Source: Ustilaginoidea virens (taxonomy: Eukaryota; Ascomycota; Sordariomycetes; Hypocreales; Clavicipitaceae). From it: a DNA stretch of 64,000 bases. The notes under the pieces are model-generated. The model did no database searches, was not told the origin of the DNA, and worked only from the letters and a program-made list of their open reading frames with translations. A program made the translations under genes and the position numbers. The first letter of the stretch is position 1, and each line of letters begins with the position of its first letter. Where the stretch lies: positions 4,464,001 to 4,528,000 of the forward strand of contig NC_057316.1 of assembly GCF_000687475.1 (NCBI RefSeq), read 5' to 3'. Below, piece by piece: positions 12,114 through 24,281 of this stretch.

Positions 12114-14207
12114 ATGGACGACACTTCGTCGCCGTCCTCGGGCGTGGAGTCGGTCCTCTCAGAAGCCAACGACATGACGAGCGCTCCCAGCTCTCCCCCT
12201 CCCGCTGCATCACCACCGCCCGATCACGACGCCCAGTTCACAGAGGACAGCCTCCTCAAGGAGGAGAGGGAGGCGCGCGCCGAAAATAGGAGGGCGGAGC
12301 AGGACAAGCGAGCTGCCGCTGCGGCCGGTCAGCGCGGCCGGGCAAGCAACAACAACAACAAGAAGAAGAAGAAGAAGAAAAAGGCCGAGACCAGGGCCGA
12401 ACACGAGGCCAAGGCGCGGGAGCTGGACGCGCTGCTCATGAAGAGCGCCGCCTTCAGCGACATCCTCACCAAGAAGACGCAGGTGCTCGGGCGCGTGGGC
12501 AGCAGCCTCGACGGCAAGACCCTCGGCGAGCACCACCTGAACATGGCCAAGCAGCCCAAGTGCATGGTGGGAGGAACCATGCGGGACTACCAGCTCGAGG
12601 GGCTCACCTGGATGTTTGAGATTTGCTCGCAGGGCATGAGCGGCATTCTCGCCGATGAAATGGGACTGGGTATGCTCCTGCTCTTTTTTTTTTTTTTTTC
12701 TTTTTTTTTTTCCCTCGTCTTGTCCTCTCGAGTCTCGTCGCTTGGCCCCCCCCCCCCCCCCGGCTGACGATCCACCAGGCAAAACTGTCCAAACCATTGC
12801 GTTGATTGCGCTGCTTCGAGAGCAGGAAAACTACCTGGGGCCGCATCTCATCGTGGCACCGTTGAGCACGCTGTCCAACTGGATGGACGAGTTCCACAAG
12901 TGGACGCCGTCTATCCCCGCCGTCATGTACCACGGCGATCGGGCGCAGCGCCAGGACATCTTCCAGACCAAGCTGATGGCCAATCTCCAGGCCGGACGGC
13001 CCAGCCCGCGCTTCCCCGTCGTGTGCACCTCGTACGAAATGGTTCTGCGAGACCAGCACAACCTCTCGAGGATCCAGTGGGAGTTCATCATCATCGTATG
13101 TGCCAAGACCTCGCCCATTTCCGCCAGTTGCTCCGCCGGGGGGGGCGTCGCGACTTCTGACCAAGACTTTCTTCGACAGGACGAGGGACACCGCATGAAG
13201 AATGCCGACGCCAAGCTCTTCCAGCAGCTCAGGCAGTTCTCCTCCGCCACGAGGCTGCTCATCACGGGAACGCCGCTGCAGAACAACCTGAAGGAGCTGT
13301 GGTCGCTGCTGCACTTCCTGCTGCCCAACATCTTTACCGACTGGGAGGCCTTTGAGTCGTGGTTCGACTTTTCAGACTTGGGCGACGAAAAGCGGACCGA
13401 GGAGTTCATCGCAGACCAGGTGAAGCAAGACCTGGTCAGGAAGATGCACCTCATCCTGCAGCCGCTGCTGCTGCGGCGCGTCAAGCAGGACGTGGCCGCC
13501 TACCTGCCCCAGAAGCGCGAATACGTCCTGTTCGCCCCCATGACCAAGGAGCAGACCGACCTGTACAACGCCTTTACCGACAAGGAGGTCGACACCAGGG
13601 CCTTTTTGGAGCAAAGCATCTTTGACAAGATCAACGGCGCGCCAACCCGCGTCGACGACGACGACGGCGACGACAAGCCTCCGCGGGCGAGCAGCACGTC
13701 CGAGAGAGCCCGCCGCCGGTCCGCCAGCAAGGAGAACACAACGTCGCTCCCGGTGCGGCCGAGTCGACGGGGCAAGGAAGCCGCCGAGAGCAGGGCAGCT
13801 GCTGGCTGCGCGGGCCCCGCGCCCAACGCGTTCGCCTTGATGATGGGCAGGCGCTCCTTGAGCCACGCACAGGCAGCCAGGGACGACGCCCCAGCAGCCG
13901 CGCGCAAGTCGAAACGAAAGAGCCCCCCGGCGGCAGTGGCCCCCGAGCCCAAGAGCGCCAGGTCGAGCCGCACGTCGACCCCGTCCAGCACGCGCGGCAG
14001 GACGACCCGCAGGGGCAGGACGTACGCGGAAGCCGACTCGGACGAGGAGGCGCTCTCCGACGACGCCTTTGAGGCAAAGCTCGCCCGTGAACTTGGCAGC
14101 AACGACGACGACGACGGCGACGACGGCGACGAGGGCGACGAGGCTGACGTGCTGCAAACTCCGGCAGAGGTCGAAAGAGCAGAGACCCTCGAGCTAGCCA
14201 GTACGTT

Positions 14208-14253
<46 letters not shown>

Positions 14254-15147
14254 GTAAACCACTGACGCATCAAACCCCCCTCCCCCCCAGAGAAGCAGCT
14301 CGCGCACAAGAAACTCGGCAACCCCCTCGCCCAGCTCCGGCTCGTCTGCAACAGCCCCCACAACTTCTACAACCCGTGGGCCGCGTCCGCCGACGTCCCC
14401 GTCGACGAGTCCATCGTCACCTCGTCCGGCAAGATGCTCCTCCTCGACCGCCTCCTCCCGCGGCTCTTCCGCCGCGGCCACAAGGTCCTCCTCTTCTCCC
14501 AGTTCAAGACGCAGCTCGACATCCTCGAGGACTACAGCCGCGACCTCCGCGGCTGGCGCGTGTGCCGCATCGACGGCTCCGTCCCCCAGGACCGCCGCCG
14601 CCAGCAGATCCACGCCTTCAACACCGACCCCGCCCACAACCTGTTCCTGCTGTCCACCCGCGCCGGCGGCCAGGGCATCAACCTCGCGTCCGCCGACACC
14701 GTCATCCTCTTCGACAGCGACTTCAACCCGCAGCAGGACCTGCAGGCCCAGGACCGCTGCCACCGCATCGGCCAGACGCGCCCGGTCGTCGTGTACCGCC
14801 TCGCCACGCGCGGCACCGTCGAGGAGTCCCTCCTGCTGTGCGCCGACGCCAAGCGCCGCCTGGAGAAGCTCGTCATCCGCAAGGGCGGCTTCCGCGCCAT
14901 CATGGGCCAGAAGCTGGCGGCGCGGGAGCGCGTCGACGAGGACGCCCTGCGGGCCCTGCTGCTCAGGGATGGCCAGGTGTACGAGACGTCGGGCGGCGCC
15001 CACGTCCTCTCCGACCAGGACTTGGACGAGCTGTGCGATCGGAGCGACGACGCCTACCGGAGGGCCGCGAGCGGTCTCGGCGACGCCGACAGCTATCGGG
15101 TTGTTGAGACGGGCGCCGACTCTATCCGGATGACGCGGGTCGACTGA
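12114..15147 (+). CDS. IRC5: SNF2-family chromatin remodelling ATPase, LSH/HELLS-DDM1-Irc5 type
   Basis: Nuclear ATP-dependent DNA translocase of the Lsh subfamily (plant DDM1, yeast Irc5, Neurospora MUS-30), linked in those organisms to DNA methylation, cohesin loading or damage tolerance. Exons 12114-12669, 12779-13095, 13180-14200 and 14291-15147 give 916 residues. Intron 1 splits the Walker A Gly, and splicing gives DEMGLGKTVQT with Lys187. Intron 2 ends immediately before the DEGH box (Asp292). The MRDYQLEGLTWM and ITGTPLQNNLKELW motifs lie in lobe 1. Lobe 2 (about 655-800) has KVLLFSQFKTQLDILEDY, STRAGGQGINL and QAQDRCHRIGQ. A long Ser/Arg/Asp-rich insertion (about 500-630) lies between the lobes. 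The N-terminus is charged with a poly-Lys run. Intron 3 carries a CA microsatellite. Confidence 0.92.
14212..14250. repeat. CA dinucleotide microsatellite in intron 3 of the SNF2 gene
   Basis: About 19 uninterrupted CA units start just inside the 5' splice site. They lie wholly within the intron, so length change would not alter the protein unless it disturbed splicing. Confidence 0.9.
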
Positions 15148-15605
15148 GCGTGTCTTTTTTTTTTCCTTTTTTTTCTTTTCTTTCTTGTCCCTTTTGCTTA
15201 TGGGGGGGGAACTAGACATGTATGCGAAATGAAAGAGTTGGAAAATATAGTACATATTAGAATAAATAAACCGGCTACGCTAGCTAAATCCTTTAGCTTA
15301 TACTTACTCTTCACCGTTATTTTTTTTTTTTAAAAAAGAAAGAAAAAAAACTCAGACAAAGCATTTAAAAAGGCTCCAGAAATCTGGTTAGATATTTGGC
15401 TCTTATCTGCACTGCACAATAAATGACTCGTTGGCATATTCCAAAACCCGCTGCAGTTATTTGTTTCTTCATAACTCGTCGACATTTTCTTCCCAAGCAC
15501 CCCCAGATGTTTGGTATACGCCGCTAGTTCATGTCCGTCACATACCCAATTTGTCCAACTCGTCGACATTGCCCCCAAGCACCACCGCATGATTGCTAGA
15601 CGCAG
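15148..15605. other. Convergent intergenic region, SNF2 gene and ankyrin gene
   Basis: A T-rich stretch follows the SNF2 stop. The right half holds a degenerate duplication of the end of the ankyrin gene, described separately. No gene is supported. Confidence 0.5.
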
Positions 15606-15637
15606 CTAGTTCATCTCCGTCACGTACCCAATTTGCC
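15473..15637. repeat. Two-copy degenerate tandem repeat over the ankyrin-gene stop codon
   Basis: Unit A (15473-15556, 84 bases) and unit B (15557-15637, 81 bases) both start AACTCGTCGACATT and end ACCCAATTTG. They match at roughly four of five positions by eye. Unit B overlaps the last codons and stop of the ankyrin gene. Unit A preserves a matching reading, QIGYVTDMN then stop, against the used QIGYVTEMN then stop. Confidence 0.75.
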
Positions 15638-18600
15638 TTCGGGCGTCGCTCATCCCCACGCTGCCATGGGACCCGTCCGCCAGCCGCTTGGCCAGCTTCT
15701 CCTGGCTCTCGACCAGCTTCCTCTGCGCCTCCAGCCGGCTCTTGATCCTCTGCTCGGCGCCCTTGTCTAGCCTCTCGACCTCCTGCCTCTCGCCGACGCG
15801 GATCGAGCTCAGGGCGCGCGCGTTGTCCACCCTCTCCGCGTTCATCCGGGCCTCCCACTCGAGCGCCTTTCTCTGCCTGGCCTCGTCGGCCTCCAGCTCC
15901 GTGGCGGCCATGGCGCGCGCCCTGCCAATGGAGGAATCGGCAAGCGCGTGCTGCTCCTGCAGGCGTCTTGCGTGCGCCGCGCTCGCGAGCGACTCCTCCA
16001 GCTGCGCGCGCGCCCGGACGGCCGCGACGTCCTCGCCGTGCAGCTTGCGGCGGCGCATGTCCTCCATCTCGGCCTTTTGCGCCAGGATCTGCTGCTCCAC
16101 CGAGGCGATTTCGCGCTTGCGCGCCATGGCGATGCTGAACTCCTGCGACTCCTCGGCCAGCCGCTCCAGCCGGGCCTTGCGGGCGCGCTCCTGCACCGCC
16201 ATGTCGTGCGGGAGGCCGACGGCGTCGTCGGGTTGCGCGCCGCCCGACGCGGCGTAGTATACGTCGCTGGCGCGGTTGGCGCTGAGGATCTTGAGCAGCG
16301 GCTCGGAGAAGCTGGACGGCGGGAGCAGCTTTCTGATGTACATGGTGGGCGAGTACGTGTACCCGTTGGCGGTGTGGTGGTTGAACGGCTTGTTGACGTG
16401 TTTCCACATGCCGCTCTTGAGGAAGCATCGGGTCGTGGAAACGGGGTCCGCGGCGTCGAAGCAGAGCTGCAGCAGCGTCTTGTCCCCGGATCGTATGGAA
16501 AGGTCCGACTTGGCGTCGATTAAGAACGTCATGACCTTTTGCATGCTGCGCTCCCGGTCGCCCGTCATCTCGGCACTGTCGGAGCCGTGAAGACACAGTT
16601 CGGCAAGAGCGCTTCGCCCTTGATGCAGAGGGCTTGGGAAGTCCGGGTCGTGGCCCGACTGCACCAGGGCCTTGACGACGGGCAAGTTCAGGTCGCGCGC
16701 GGCGTTGTGAAGGGAGCCATCGTCGCGGGCTGGCTCGGCCGCCAGCAGCAAAGACATGACTTGCGCGGAGATTTCGCCGCCGATATGGGTGGCCATGGAC
16801 AGCGGTGTTCGCCCAAGATGATCCTGTACGTCGACTTCGGCGCCCTCGAGCAAGAGAAGTTTGACAAGGTCTGGGCGACGGTTCTGAATGGCGAGCATAA
16901 GTGGTGTCGTGCGAGACAGGTTTGTTTCCGTATTCACTTTGGCTTTTGTTTTTTTTAAAACCGAAAAAAAAAATGAATTCCATCCCAGAACAGTCAGTTT
17001 CTTTCACCGTCTCCGATTGTGGAAACGATTAGTTGATTCTGTGCGGAAATACAAACTCACCTCCCCGATCAAGAAGCAACTCAATCATACCGTTGCTGAC
17101 GCGTTTCTGGGGTTGCGCAATCGCCCAAACAAGGAGCGTCATCTCTTCCGCCTCTTCGATATCAGGGCAAATCTTGTACGTGGTGGCTTGATCATGATAC
17201 AACCCGGCATCTAGCAGCGTTTCCAGAATGGTGGTCGATCTCGGGTACTGGGAAATGGCTCGGACGAGCACTGGCTGCGAGCCTTGTTGAACCGTCATGA
17301 TGTCGATTCGAACGTCGCCGTCCCGGTACTCGGCAAATAGTTTGAACAGCTCCAGGACCTCGTCCTGAGAAAGGGCCGTGTCGAAGATGCACTGGAACGC
17401 TAGCGACAAGGTTTCCATCGTAGGTCGGCCGTTGAGAAGTTGCTTCGTCCAAGCAGCGTTCGCCCTGGACGCCGCTTGCTGCAGTGGCTCGCCGCTGTTG
17501 TGATTTACATCTGCGCCGTGCTTGATGAGCAGCGTGACGAATCGATCAGCCAACTCGATGGTTTCCGATGTGGAACGCTTCATCACAAGTGTCAGTGCAC
17601 CGCTGAGAGAGTCTCCGTGTGCGCCTTTGTCCAGGAGCAGGCTGGCAGTTTCAAGCCCGGACTCGGTGAACCACTTGTCAAAGTTGCGGGTTGTGAAAGC
17701 GGCATTGAACGCCTTGTCGAGCTCTTCCCGCAGCAAGTTCTTCGCGAGGAGTAATTCCAGCACAGCCGACGCAGAGTTGTTCACCGCGTCCACCAGTGTT
17801 TTGCAGCCGTTGGCGGCCGGTGAAGCGCCGTGATCGAGCAGGAGGCGAACAAGCCTCGGCTCTGGGTCATCTTCGTTGACAGCCTCGTTTAGCGCAATAT
17901 GCAGGTCTTCAGTCACCTGCAAACCAGCCTTGAATAGATCACGCACCACTCTGAACCGGCTGTCGCGACCGAGGCTCCAACATGCCTTGAGAGCTCGAGC
18001 CAGTGCCGGCTGAGCTACCTTTTTCTAAGACGCCGAATAAAAATCAAGCACGGTTAGAGTTTAGCTGATCAATTTGATCAGTAGAGACAGACTCACCTGG
18101 CTGCCTCCCTCGTCCCAAAGCCCCAACAGCAGCTCCAGGTTGCCGATAAATGCGCTCCTGGTAGCTGCAACGACACACTCCCCATTGTTGAAATTGGGGT
18201 CTGCACCGGCAACGAGCAACACTCGCAACACAGCTTGTCCATCCTCGCCATATCGAGCTGCGGATTGGAGTTGCGCATCAACCAAGTCGCCTCTGACGCC
18301 TTTGCCAAGCAGTTTTTCAAAGACGACTGCCCTCTTGCTCAAATCCCGTACTTCTGTGGCAGCCTGGAATCCAGCTTGGAGAGTTGATTTGGCGATGCGG
18401 CCGTCTTGTTTTAGCAAGATGCTCAACACTTCTGCAGATCCACTCCGGCACGCCTCGACGATGGCCTGGCCGTTTTTTGTCGCTATGCTAGCTCCATGCG
18501 CCATGAGCAGGTCGCCAAGGTTGACATCGCCATCGCGAGCAGCCACAAGCAAAGCGCTTGATGCAGCATCGGTCGTGACACCAAGCTTCAGCAAACTCTC

Positions 18601-21354
18601 GCACATGTGATGTCTGGTTGCTCGGTTCCTTATGCCCATCGCCTTCCCGAGCAACGAGCCACGAATCTCTGCAGATGACGGCGACTTGGCCAGGAGGAGA
18701 TCTGCGGTCTCTGGTGATTCCTTCGATACTGATAGAGCGAGCGCCTCTCCGTCCGAGGTGTCGGCCGCCGCAGCCAGCACGCTTTGCAGGTGCACGTCCT
18801 TGGTATATGTCGCAATGGCGTGCACCAGTGCACGATTGACTTCGAGGGGGTGCGCTCCGGCCTCGACCAGCTTCTTGGTGAGGGTGAGCCTCTCCTTTGC
18901 GTCAGGAATGCGCAGCACGTGAGGCAAGGCAGCACCCAGTGAAGCAGAGGTCAGGGGGGTCCTCGCTTCGAACAGCATGTCAGTTACCTTTGAGCTGGCT
19001 CCGATAACCGAGTGACAGAGTGCCGCAGCTTTGTAGGCGTTGGGGTCTGCGCCTCCGTCTAGCAGTATCTTCAGACTTGACAGAGAGGCCTTGGCGCCGC
19101 CCGCTTTCAGCAGCGACTGCACCTCGTGCACCAACACCCAGTGCAAATCTTCCTTGGTGCTGCACTTGGCGAGGATAGCGCGCAGCTTCCATGCTTTGCT
19201 GTCGGTGGAAGGTAGCGGAGCCATCTCACTAAAGGCGCAAGTTACGGACGATGGCGAGGGCTTTCCGTACCCGAATACCATGTCGAGAACCTTTGGGTCC
19301 GGGTTCGACACTGCCTTCTTCACGATGGCACCCTCGAGGAGATTGACGTCAGCACCGCCTTGCTGAAGCAGCGTTCGCAGCAAGGACATGTCCACCGGCC
19401 TCTCGGACAGCGTCTGCAGCAGTGCCGTTGCCATCTCTTGGGTTCCAATGGCAGCTCCAGCGTTTACAAGCATGGAAACCATGTCGAAACGCTCCTTGGG
19501 CTCCGGAACGTCCATGGCGTCCATGATTCTGGCGGCGGCAGTCTGCGGAGAGGCGTCTCGTAAGAGGGAGTCGAGAAGTCCGAGATCTTTTTGCTTGATT
19601 ACCACGGTCAATGCCGAGCCCTGGCTGAAGTTTATGTCGGCCTTGTGCTCCAACAGCAACTTTATAAACTCGTTATCGCGTTGAGCCGGAACCTCATTGA
19701 TCGCGTCACGTAAAGCGGCTTGCAGGCAGGGTCCGGATAAAGATTGTTTGAGGAAAAGTTGGGCCATCCGGTAACGATCTTTGGGGGATAGCGTTGCCGT
19801 CAATGGAAATACCATGGACAGCGTCTCGTCGGCTGGTTGGCCAGCGAGAATCTTGCCTGCCATGAGCACATCACCTCGTAACACAGCAGTTCGAAGTGCT
19901 TCCCCAGATTTGTGGTCAACAGAAGCGACCTGGTGACGCGAAAGCACAGTAGACGGCCTGATTCGATCACTACTCGTTCCCGTTGCAGCAGGAGACGTCG
20001 CCGGAAAGAAAGGATTCAGCAGCAAATCTACGGAACCGACGTCCCCGGCCTTGACGGCGTCGATGAGCATATCGTCTAGAGGGATGCCGCTTGCCCCCTT
20101 GTCCAAGAGCAGGGTCAAAAGGGTGGCTCGGGCTTGAAACGGGGCTTCTTTCGCAATCAGTGGCACGCAGCTGGAGGCAAGCGATGGACTCAACTTGGCG
20201 GAACTGGTGAGGAGCGAGCGCACCAAGTCCAGCTGCCCGCGGGCAATGGCTTTTTTCAAAACGGCAGCATCATTGTGTTCAATTGATGCGCCGTATTGAG
20301 CGAGCAGGTTGGCCATGTCGTAGAACTGGATGTCGCAGGCATTTTCCAAGGCTTGTGATACCACATCTCCATGAGCCCCAGCGCAGAGAAGCAGCTCTGC
20401 CATGGCAAGCTTTTGAGGTGGATCTATGGACGGATTTTCGTACAGAGCTTGAAAGGACTCGCCCAGAGCGGTTGGCTGGGGTGGCTGGTTGCCCATGATG
20501 ATGACCAAGGCTATATCATGCCGTCCGAGTGCGATGGCGGATTTTAGAGCTTCGGCACGATTGTAGTCACCATCAGCCGTTGATCTGCTAAGATGAAGTA
20601 CAGCGTCGAGACATGCTGCGCGAGCCGCGTCAGTCATGCATGCTGAAGCCCAGGCCGGTGAGGGTCGACTGTCTGGCCGAAGGAGCAAAGCGATCAGGTC
20701 GGAGCGACTCTGGTCGACACAGGCCTGGCGAAAGGCGTCTTGTCCCTCTGGGGTACGTGAAGCACATGCTCCGTAACGCACGAGCAGCTCAGCGATGGGC
20801 ATGTTTCCGTTTCGGATAGCTGGCGAAAGCGCCTTGTCAATGGAGTAGGAATCTGCACGGGGCAGCAAAACCTGCAGCATGTCATACTGGTCGCCGTCAA
20901 CCGCCAAGCTTAAAAACCTGAAACGGTCGACGACAGCGTCGACACTCTTCCTGCGGCTCAGCATGCTGCTCTTCTGCTTGGTCTGATTTCCGCTGAAGTC
21001 GACCCCTCCGGCAGCCAGTTTCAATATCAGGGCTTCGGCTACACCCGGTGAGCCTGCACTAGCAATCCAGGAGGCGAGGACCTCGAGAACCTCACGAGGA
21101 TCCCAGCCTTTGCCCTTTTTCAGGTTATTGGACGAGAAGGCTTTGCTGAGGGAACTTTTGCGGCGGAATTGAGCAAGGTCGGAAGCTCGACGTTGCATGA
21201 GCTCCTCGGCAGTCTGGTCATCCTGGGGAGTCCAGAAAGTCGGCGGCTTCAGTGGCCGCGTGAGCGGGGCCGACACAGGAGGCAGTTGGATTCCCCATTC
21301 TTGCGACAAACGGATGATGCGACGCTGGCGATCCGCTGGTGTTGGGAAGGGCAT
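15606..21354 (-). CDS. Giant ankyrin-repeat protein with C-terminal coiled coil
   Basis: Three exons, 21354-18097, 18024-17061 and 16942-15606, join in frame to 1852 residues. Intron 1 starts GTGAGTCTG and ends TTAG; intron 2 starts GTGAGTTTG and ends AAAAG. Across the last junction splicing rebuilds an ankyrin unit: LLLDRGA, then KVNTETNLSRTTPLMLAIQNRRPDL begins in exon 3. After a Ser/Lys-rich N-terminus, most of the protein (about 130-1590) is degenerate 30-40-residue ankyrin-like repeats with recurring LLLxxGA turns. Many units are far from consensus. Residues about 1640-1830 are a Glu/Arg/Ala-rich coiled coil. No enzymatic domain, signal peptide or membrane helix is visible. A scaffold role is inferred from architecture only; I cannot name an orthologue. 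Confidence 0.85.
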
Positions 21355-22133
21355 TTCGAGGGGTACGGCAACATTGATCGACTCTTCTCGACGCCGCTTT
21401 GGCTCGCTGGAATCGCGTTTGGGAGAGCGGCTTTGGAGATGAAGCTCGATTGACGGAAGGGGGGGGGGGGGGGTCGGTCGGTCTGGCGAGCAATATGTAA
21501 TGTAACAACGGGGTCAAGTTGTATTGAATCAAGTCAGCCGATGGTTTTGATTGTCGCGCATGTCTTTTTTTGCTTCAGCCGTCGACAGCAGATTCGCACA
21601 TTGCCCAGGACCGGGACGAAACGGGCCAAAGATAGAAAGAGCGCGAGCACGCAAAACGGAAAACGGAAACCGTTGTTTATGTCGGAGGTGGGAGAGGTGC
21701 AAGACGGACGCGTGTTGGCGGCGAACAGACCGTCCGAGACAGACCAGACTCTTCTCTCTTCTCTTTTACTTGCGGCAGTCGGCCCCAGCCTTCTGCTGTC
21801 TGAACCAGGCGCGGCACCTGAAATGGTAATGTTGCTATGCTAGCACGAGGTTGGAGGAAGTTTGATGCCCAGGCCTGCCTGCATGTGGTCTGGTCTGGTC
21901 TGGTCTGGTCGAGTTGACCATGGGCAGTTGGTTCAGTTACATTGATATGTAACCGCGGGCAGTTGTCAGTTGTCAGCTTGCATGCGCAGTTGACTGGACC
22001 CGCCGCCGCCAGCTGGCGCATGGCGCAGGGCACTTGGCAAGCTCCCAAGCCTTCTCATTGCCGTGCTCGTCTTGCCAATGCCTGCCTCTCTGCCTGGCTT
22101 GCTATGTTGACGAAAGGGGCTTTTCTTTTTTAT

Positions 22134-22173
<40 letters not shown>

Positions 22174-23006
22174 CTTCGGAACATTGGCTCCACTGAAAGC
22201 GGACCCAGCCCCTCCAGCCCTCCCAGCCCAGCCATCGGCATGTTCATGCCAAAGCCGCCCCGCCCCGCCCCATCAGCAACATTAATCAGCTTTGCGTCTG
22301 TCTGGCTGCTCGTGCATGTTCGTTGCTGATCTCGACTAGGGTCGAGTCAATATTGCTGCATTCCAGCAAGCCAAGCCCACCAGGCCCACGCCCACGCCCA
22401 CGCCACGGCAACGCGCGTCAAGTCAATTGGGCAACCCCGCTGGTGGACCGAACGCTTCCGATCCGGCCCATGTCCATTGTCCGATCATCGATGTATCATC
22501 GACGCCTTTTGCGGCAAAGCTTGGGCGCTGGGCAGCCAGCGCTACGGACATCCAAAAAAAAAAAAAAAAAAGCCCCAGCCTGGTTCAAAAGTTTCAATCG
22601 CATTCGCCCCGATGACGAGCTCTTGCACGCGGCCCTGTCCCCGAAAAAGCGACCGGGGTATATCGAGCTGAGATCTTTTTTTCTGGGGGGGAAGGTCTGC
22701 CGTGGCGGCTCTGCTGTTGCCCCTGTCGTTCGTTGTTGCTCGTCGATTGCGAAAACACCATGCATAGCCTCCATGCACGCGGCACAGCCTCAGGGCGACG
22801 AGTCGGTGCAATTCCCCGCCGCGGCACAGCTGGGCAGTTCCGTTTGCGCCGTCATCTCCCAGCGACGGAGATTTGCTTGTTCTGTACTCCGTGCAGTGGC
22901 GTCTCTTCAAAGCGTCTCTTCAAGGCGTCATCTTCGGCCTACATGGCGCAAGAGGTCATGGAAAAATCCTCGACGCATTTGCAAGTCCAACCTCGTCTTA
23001 CTTTCT
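21355..23006. other. Intergenic region between ankyrin gene and SDR gene
   Basis: About 1.65 kb with no supportable gene. It holds a G tract near 21461-21473, four TGGTC units at about 21891-21910, a 39-base T tract at 22135-22173, and an A tract near 22555-22570. Long open frames on the plus strand from about 22.3 kb are antisense to the dehydrogenase gene. Confidence 0.5.
22135..22173. repeat. 39-base T homopolymer
   Basis: Uninterrupted T run in non-coding DNA between the ankyrin and dehydrogenase genes. Exact length may be affected by sequencing error. Confidence 0.85.
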
Positions 23007-24281
23007 TCACCCTGCTTTTTTGCCTTTTCGCTTGCCCTCCTTTGCTTTCTGCTGCTGCTCTGCTTCCTTGTCTCTCTTTCTGCCCTTCTTGATCGTCTCG
23101 ACCAATCCTGCAATCTCGTCGATACGCTGCTGCTCTTGCTGCTTCTCGCCCTCTCTATCCTTGGCCGCCTTCTCCGCCGCCCTGGCCTTGGCAGATGCTT
23201 TTTCCGTGCGCTCGACAAGAGCGTCGCTCTCTTCCCACAGCCTCTTGGCCACCTCGTCGTCCTGCACCTCACCACGCGCAAAGTCTACTTGCATGCATTC
23301 CTTGATCAGCCTTCCTCCCGGGCCAACGCCGAGGCTGGGCTCCATGGCAGCGTAGAGAATGGATTGCGCTCCTCTAAAGGGCGACTTGAGCAGGAGCCAG
23401 GGAACAAGGTACCCCGCAAGGTAAACGGCCAGTCCTGCCAGAGATCCCCTAGTCAGCCACCGTCGGGTTCCAGGCGTGCGGCTCAGTCCCGGGTCCACAA
23501 AGATGACCTTGGCGTTCATGGGCAGCTGGTCCGGGCGTTTGTACGTGTCGAGATGCTTCTGAAACGCTGTCCCAAACACGGCCAGAGCGAGCTTGCTTCG
23601 GGCGTAGGCCGTCCACGGCGACCAGCTGTCGTCATCCGCAGCCTCCTTCAGCGACGGCGAACCAATGTACGAAGAGCACGTCGTCATGATGACGCGCACG
23701 TCTCGGTCAAACGGCTGGGCTTTGATTGCCGGGCTCAGCATGCCCAGCAGATGGAAATTGGCCAGCAAGTTGACCATCCACGTCTCCTCGATGCCCTCCT
23801 CGGTCAGCTTCCGCTGCCCGCCGGGCGTCGCCATTGTCGCCGCGCAGAGCACAACCATGTCGAGCCTCCGCGGCGGCGCATTGTCAATCCATTTGGTGCA
23901 AAACCTTCGGATGCTATGCAGGCTCGCGAGGTCGACTTGCTCGGCGTATATGAGTTGGTTGCCGGTCCGGTCGCGCATGTCTTGTATGTATTCGACGAGA
24001 AACGGGTCGGAAGGCGGTGCTTGCGTCAAGAGCACGAGCTGGGCCCCTCGAGCCGCCAGTTCTTGCGCAGCCATTGCGCCTATCCCGGATGTGCCGCCCG
24101 TGAAGAGCACAACTTTGCCGTGCATGTTCTTTTCGCTCGTGTTCATGGCTCCCGACGTCCATCGCTTGAGAAAATAGAGAACCGCCAGCGTCGTCGACAC
24201 GGCTAGGATCGTGTATGCATTGTCGCGTAGCCAATCTGGAGGGCCGTTGCCAATGACGTACATGATGAAGGGGATGGGCAT
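23007..24281 (-). CDS. Membrane-anchored short-chain dehydrogenase/reductase
   Basis: Single exon, 424 residues. A hydrophobic helix at about 23-38 (YTILAVSTTLAVLYFL) should anchor it in a membrane. The Rossmann domain follows, with TGGTSGIG at 61-68 and the catalytic Tyr226 and Lys230 in YARSK; a Ser near 203-204 precedes them. The usual NNAG segment is replaced by CAA (about 146-148), which occurs in divergent members. A C-terminal tail (about 350-424) is highly charged and probably coiled coil. The overall plan resembles fungal retinol-dehydrogenase-like SDRs such as yeast Env9 of lipid droplets. Substrate is unknown. I chose the ATG at 24281 because upstream extension has no ATG. Confidence 0.85.
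   Translation of the reverse strand: MPIPFIMYVIGNGPPDWLRDNAYTILAVSTTLAVLYFLKRWTSGAMNTSEKNMHGKVVLFTGGTSGIGAMAAQELAARGAQLVLLTQAPPSDPFLVEYIQDMRDRTGNQLIYAEQVDLASLHSIRRFCTKWIDNAPPRRLDMVVLCAATMATPGGQRKLTEEGIEETWMVNLLANFHLLGMLSPAIKAQPFDRDVRVIMTTCSSYIGSPSLKEAADDDSWSPWTAYARSKLALAVFGTAFQKHLDTYKRPDQLPMNAKVIFVDPGLSRTPGTRRWLTRGSLAGLAVYLAGYLVPWLLLKSPFRGAQSILYAAMEPSLGVGPGGRLIKECMQVDFARGEVQDDEVAKRLWEESDALVERTEKASAKARAAEKAAKDREGEKQQEQQRIDEIAGLVETIKKGRKRDKEAEQQQKAKEGKRKGKKAG

Noticed and set aside
15330..15590. Small minus-strand gene downstream of the ankyrin gene
   Set aside because: The frame is explained by the degenerate duplication of the ankyrin-gene terminus and has no start context or domain of its own.
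22323..24206. 627-codon open frame on the plus strand
   Set aside because: Largely antisense to the short-chain dehydrogenase. Composition is low-complexity, no domain is visible, and the minus-strand reading has clear SDR motifs.
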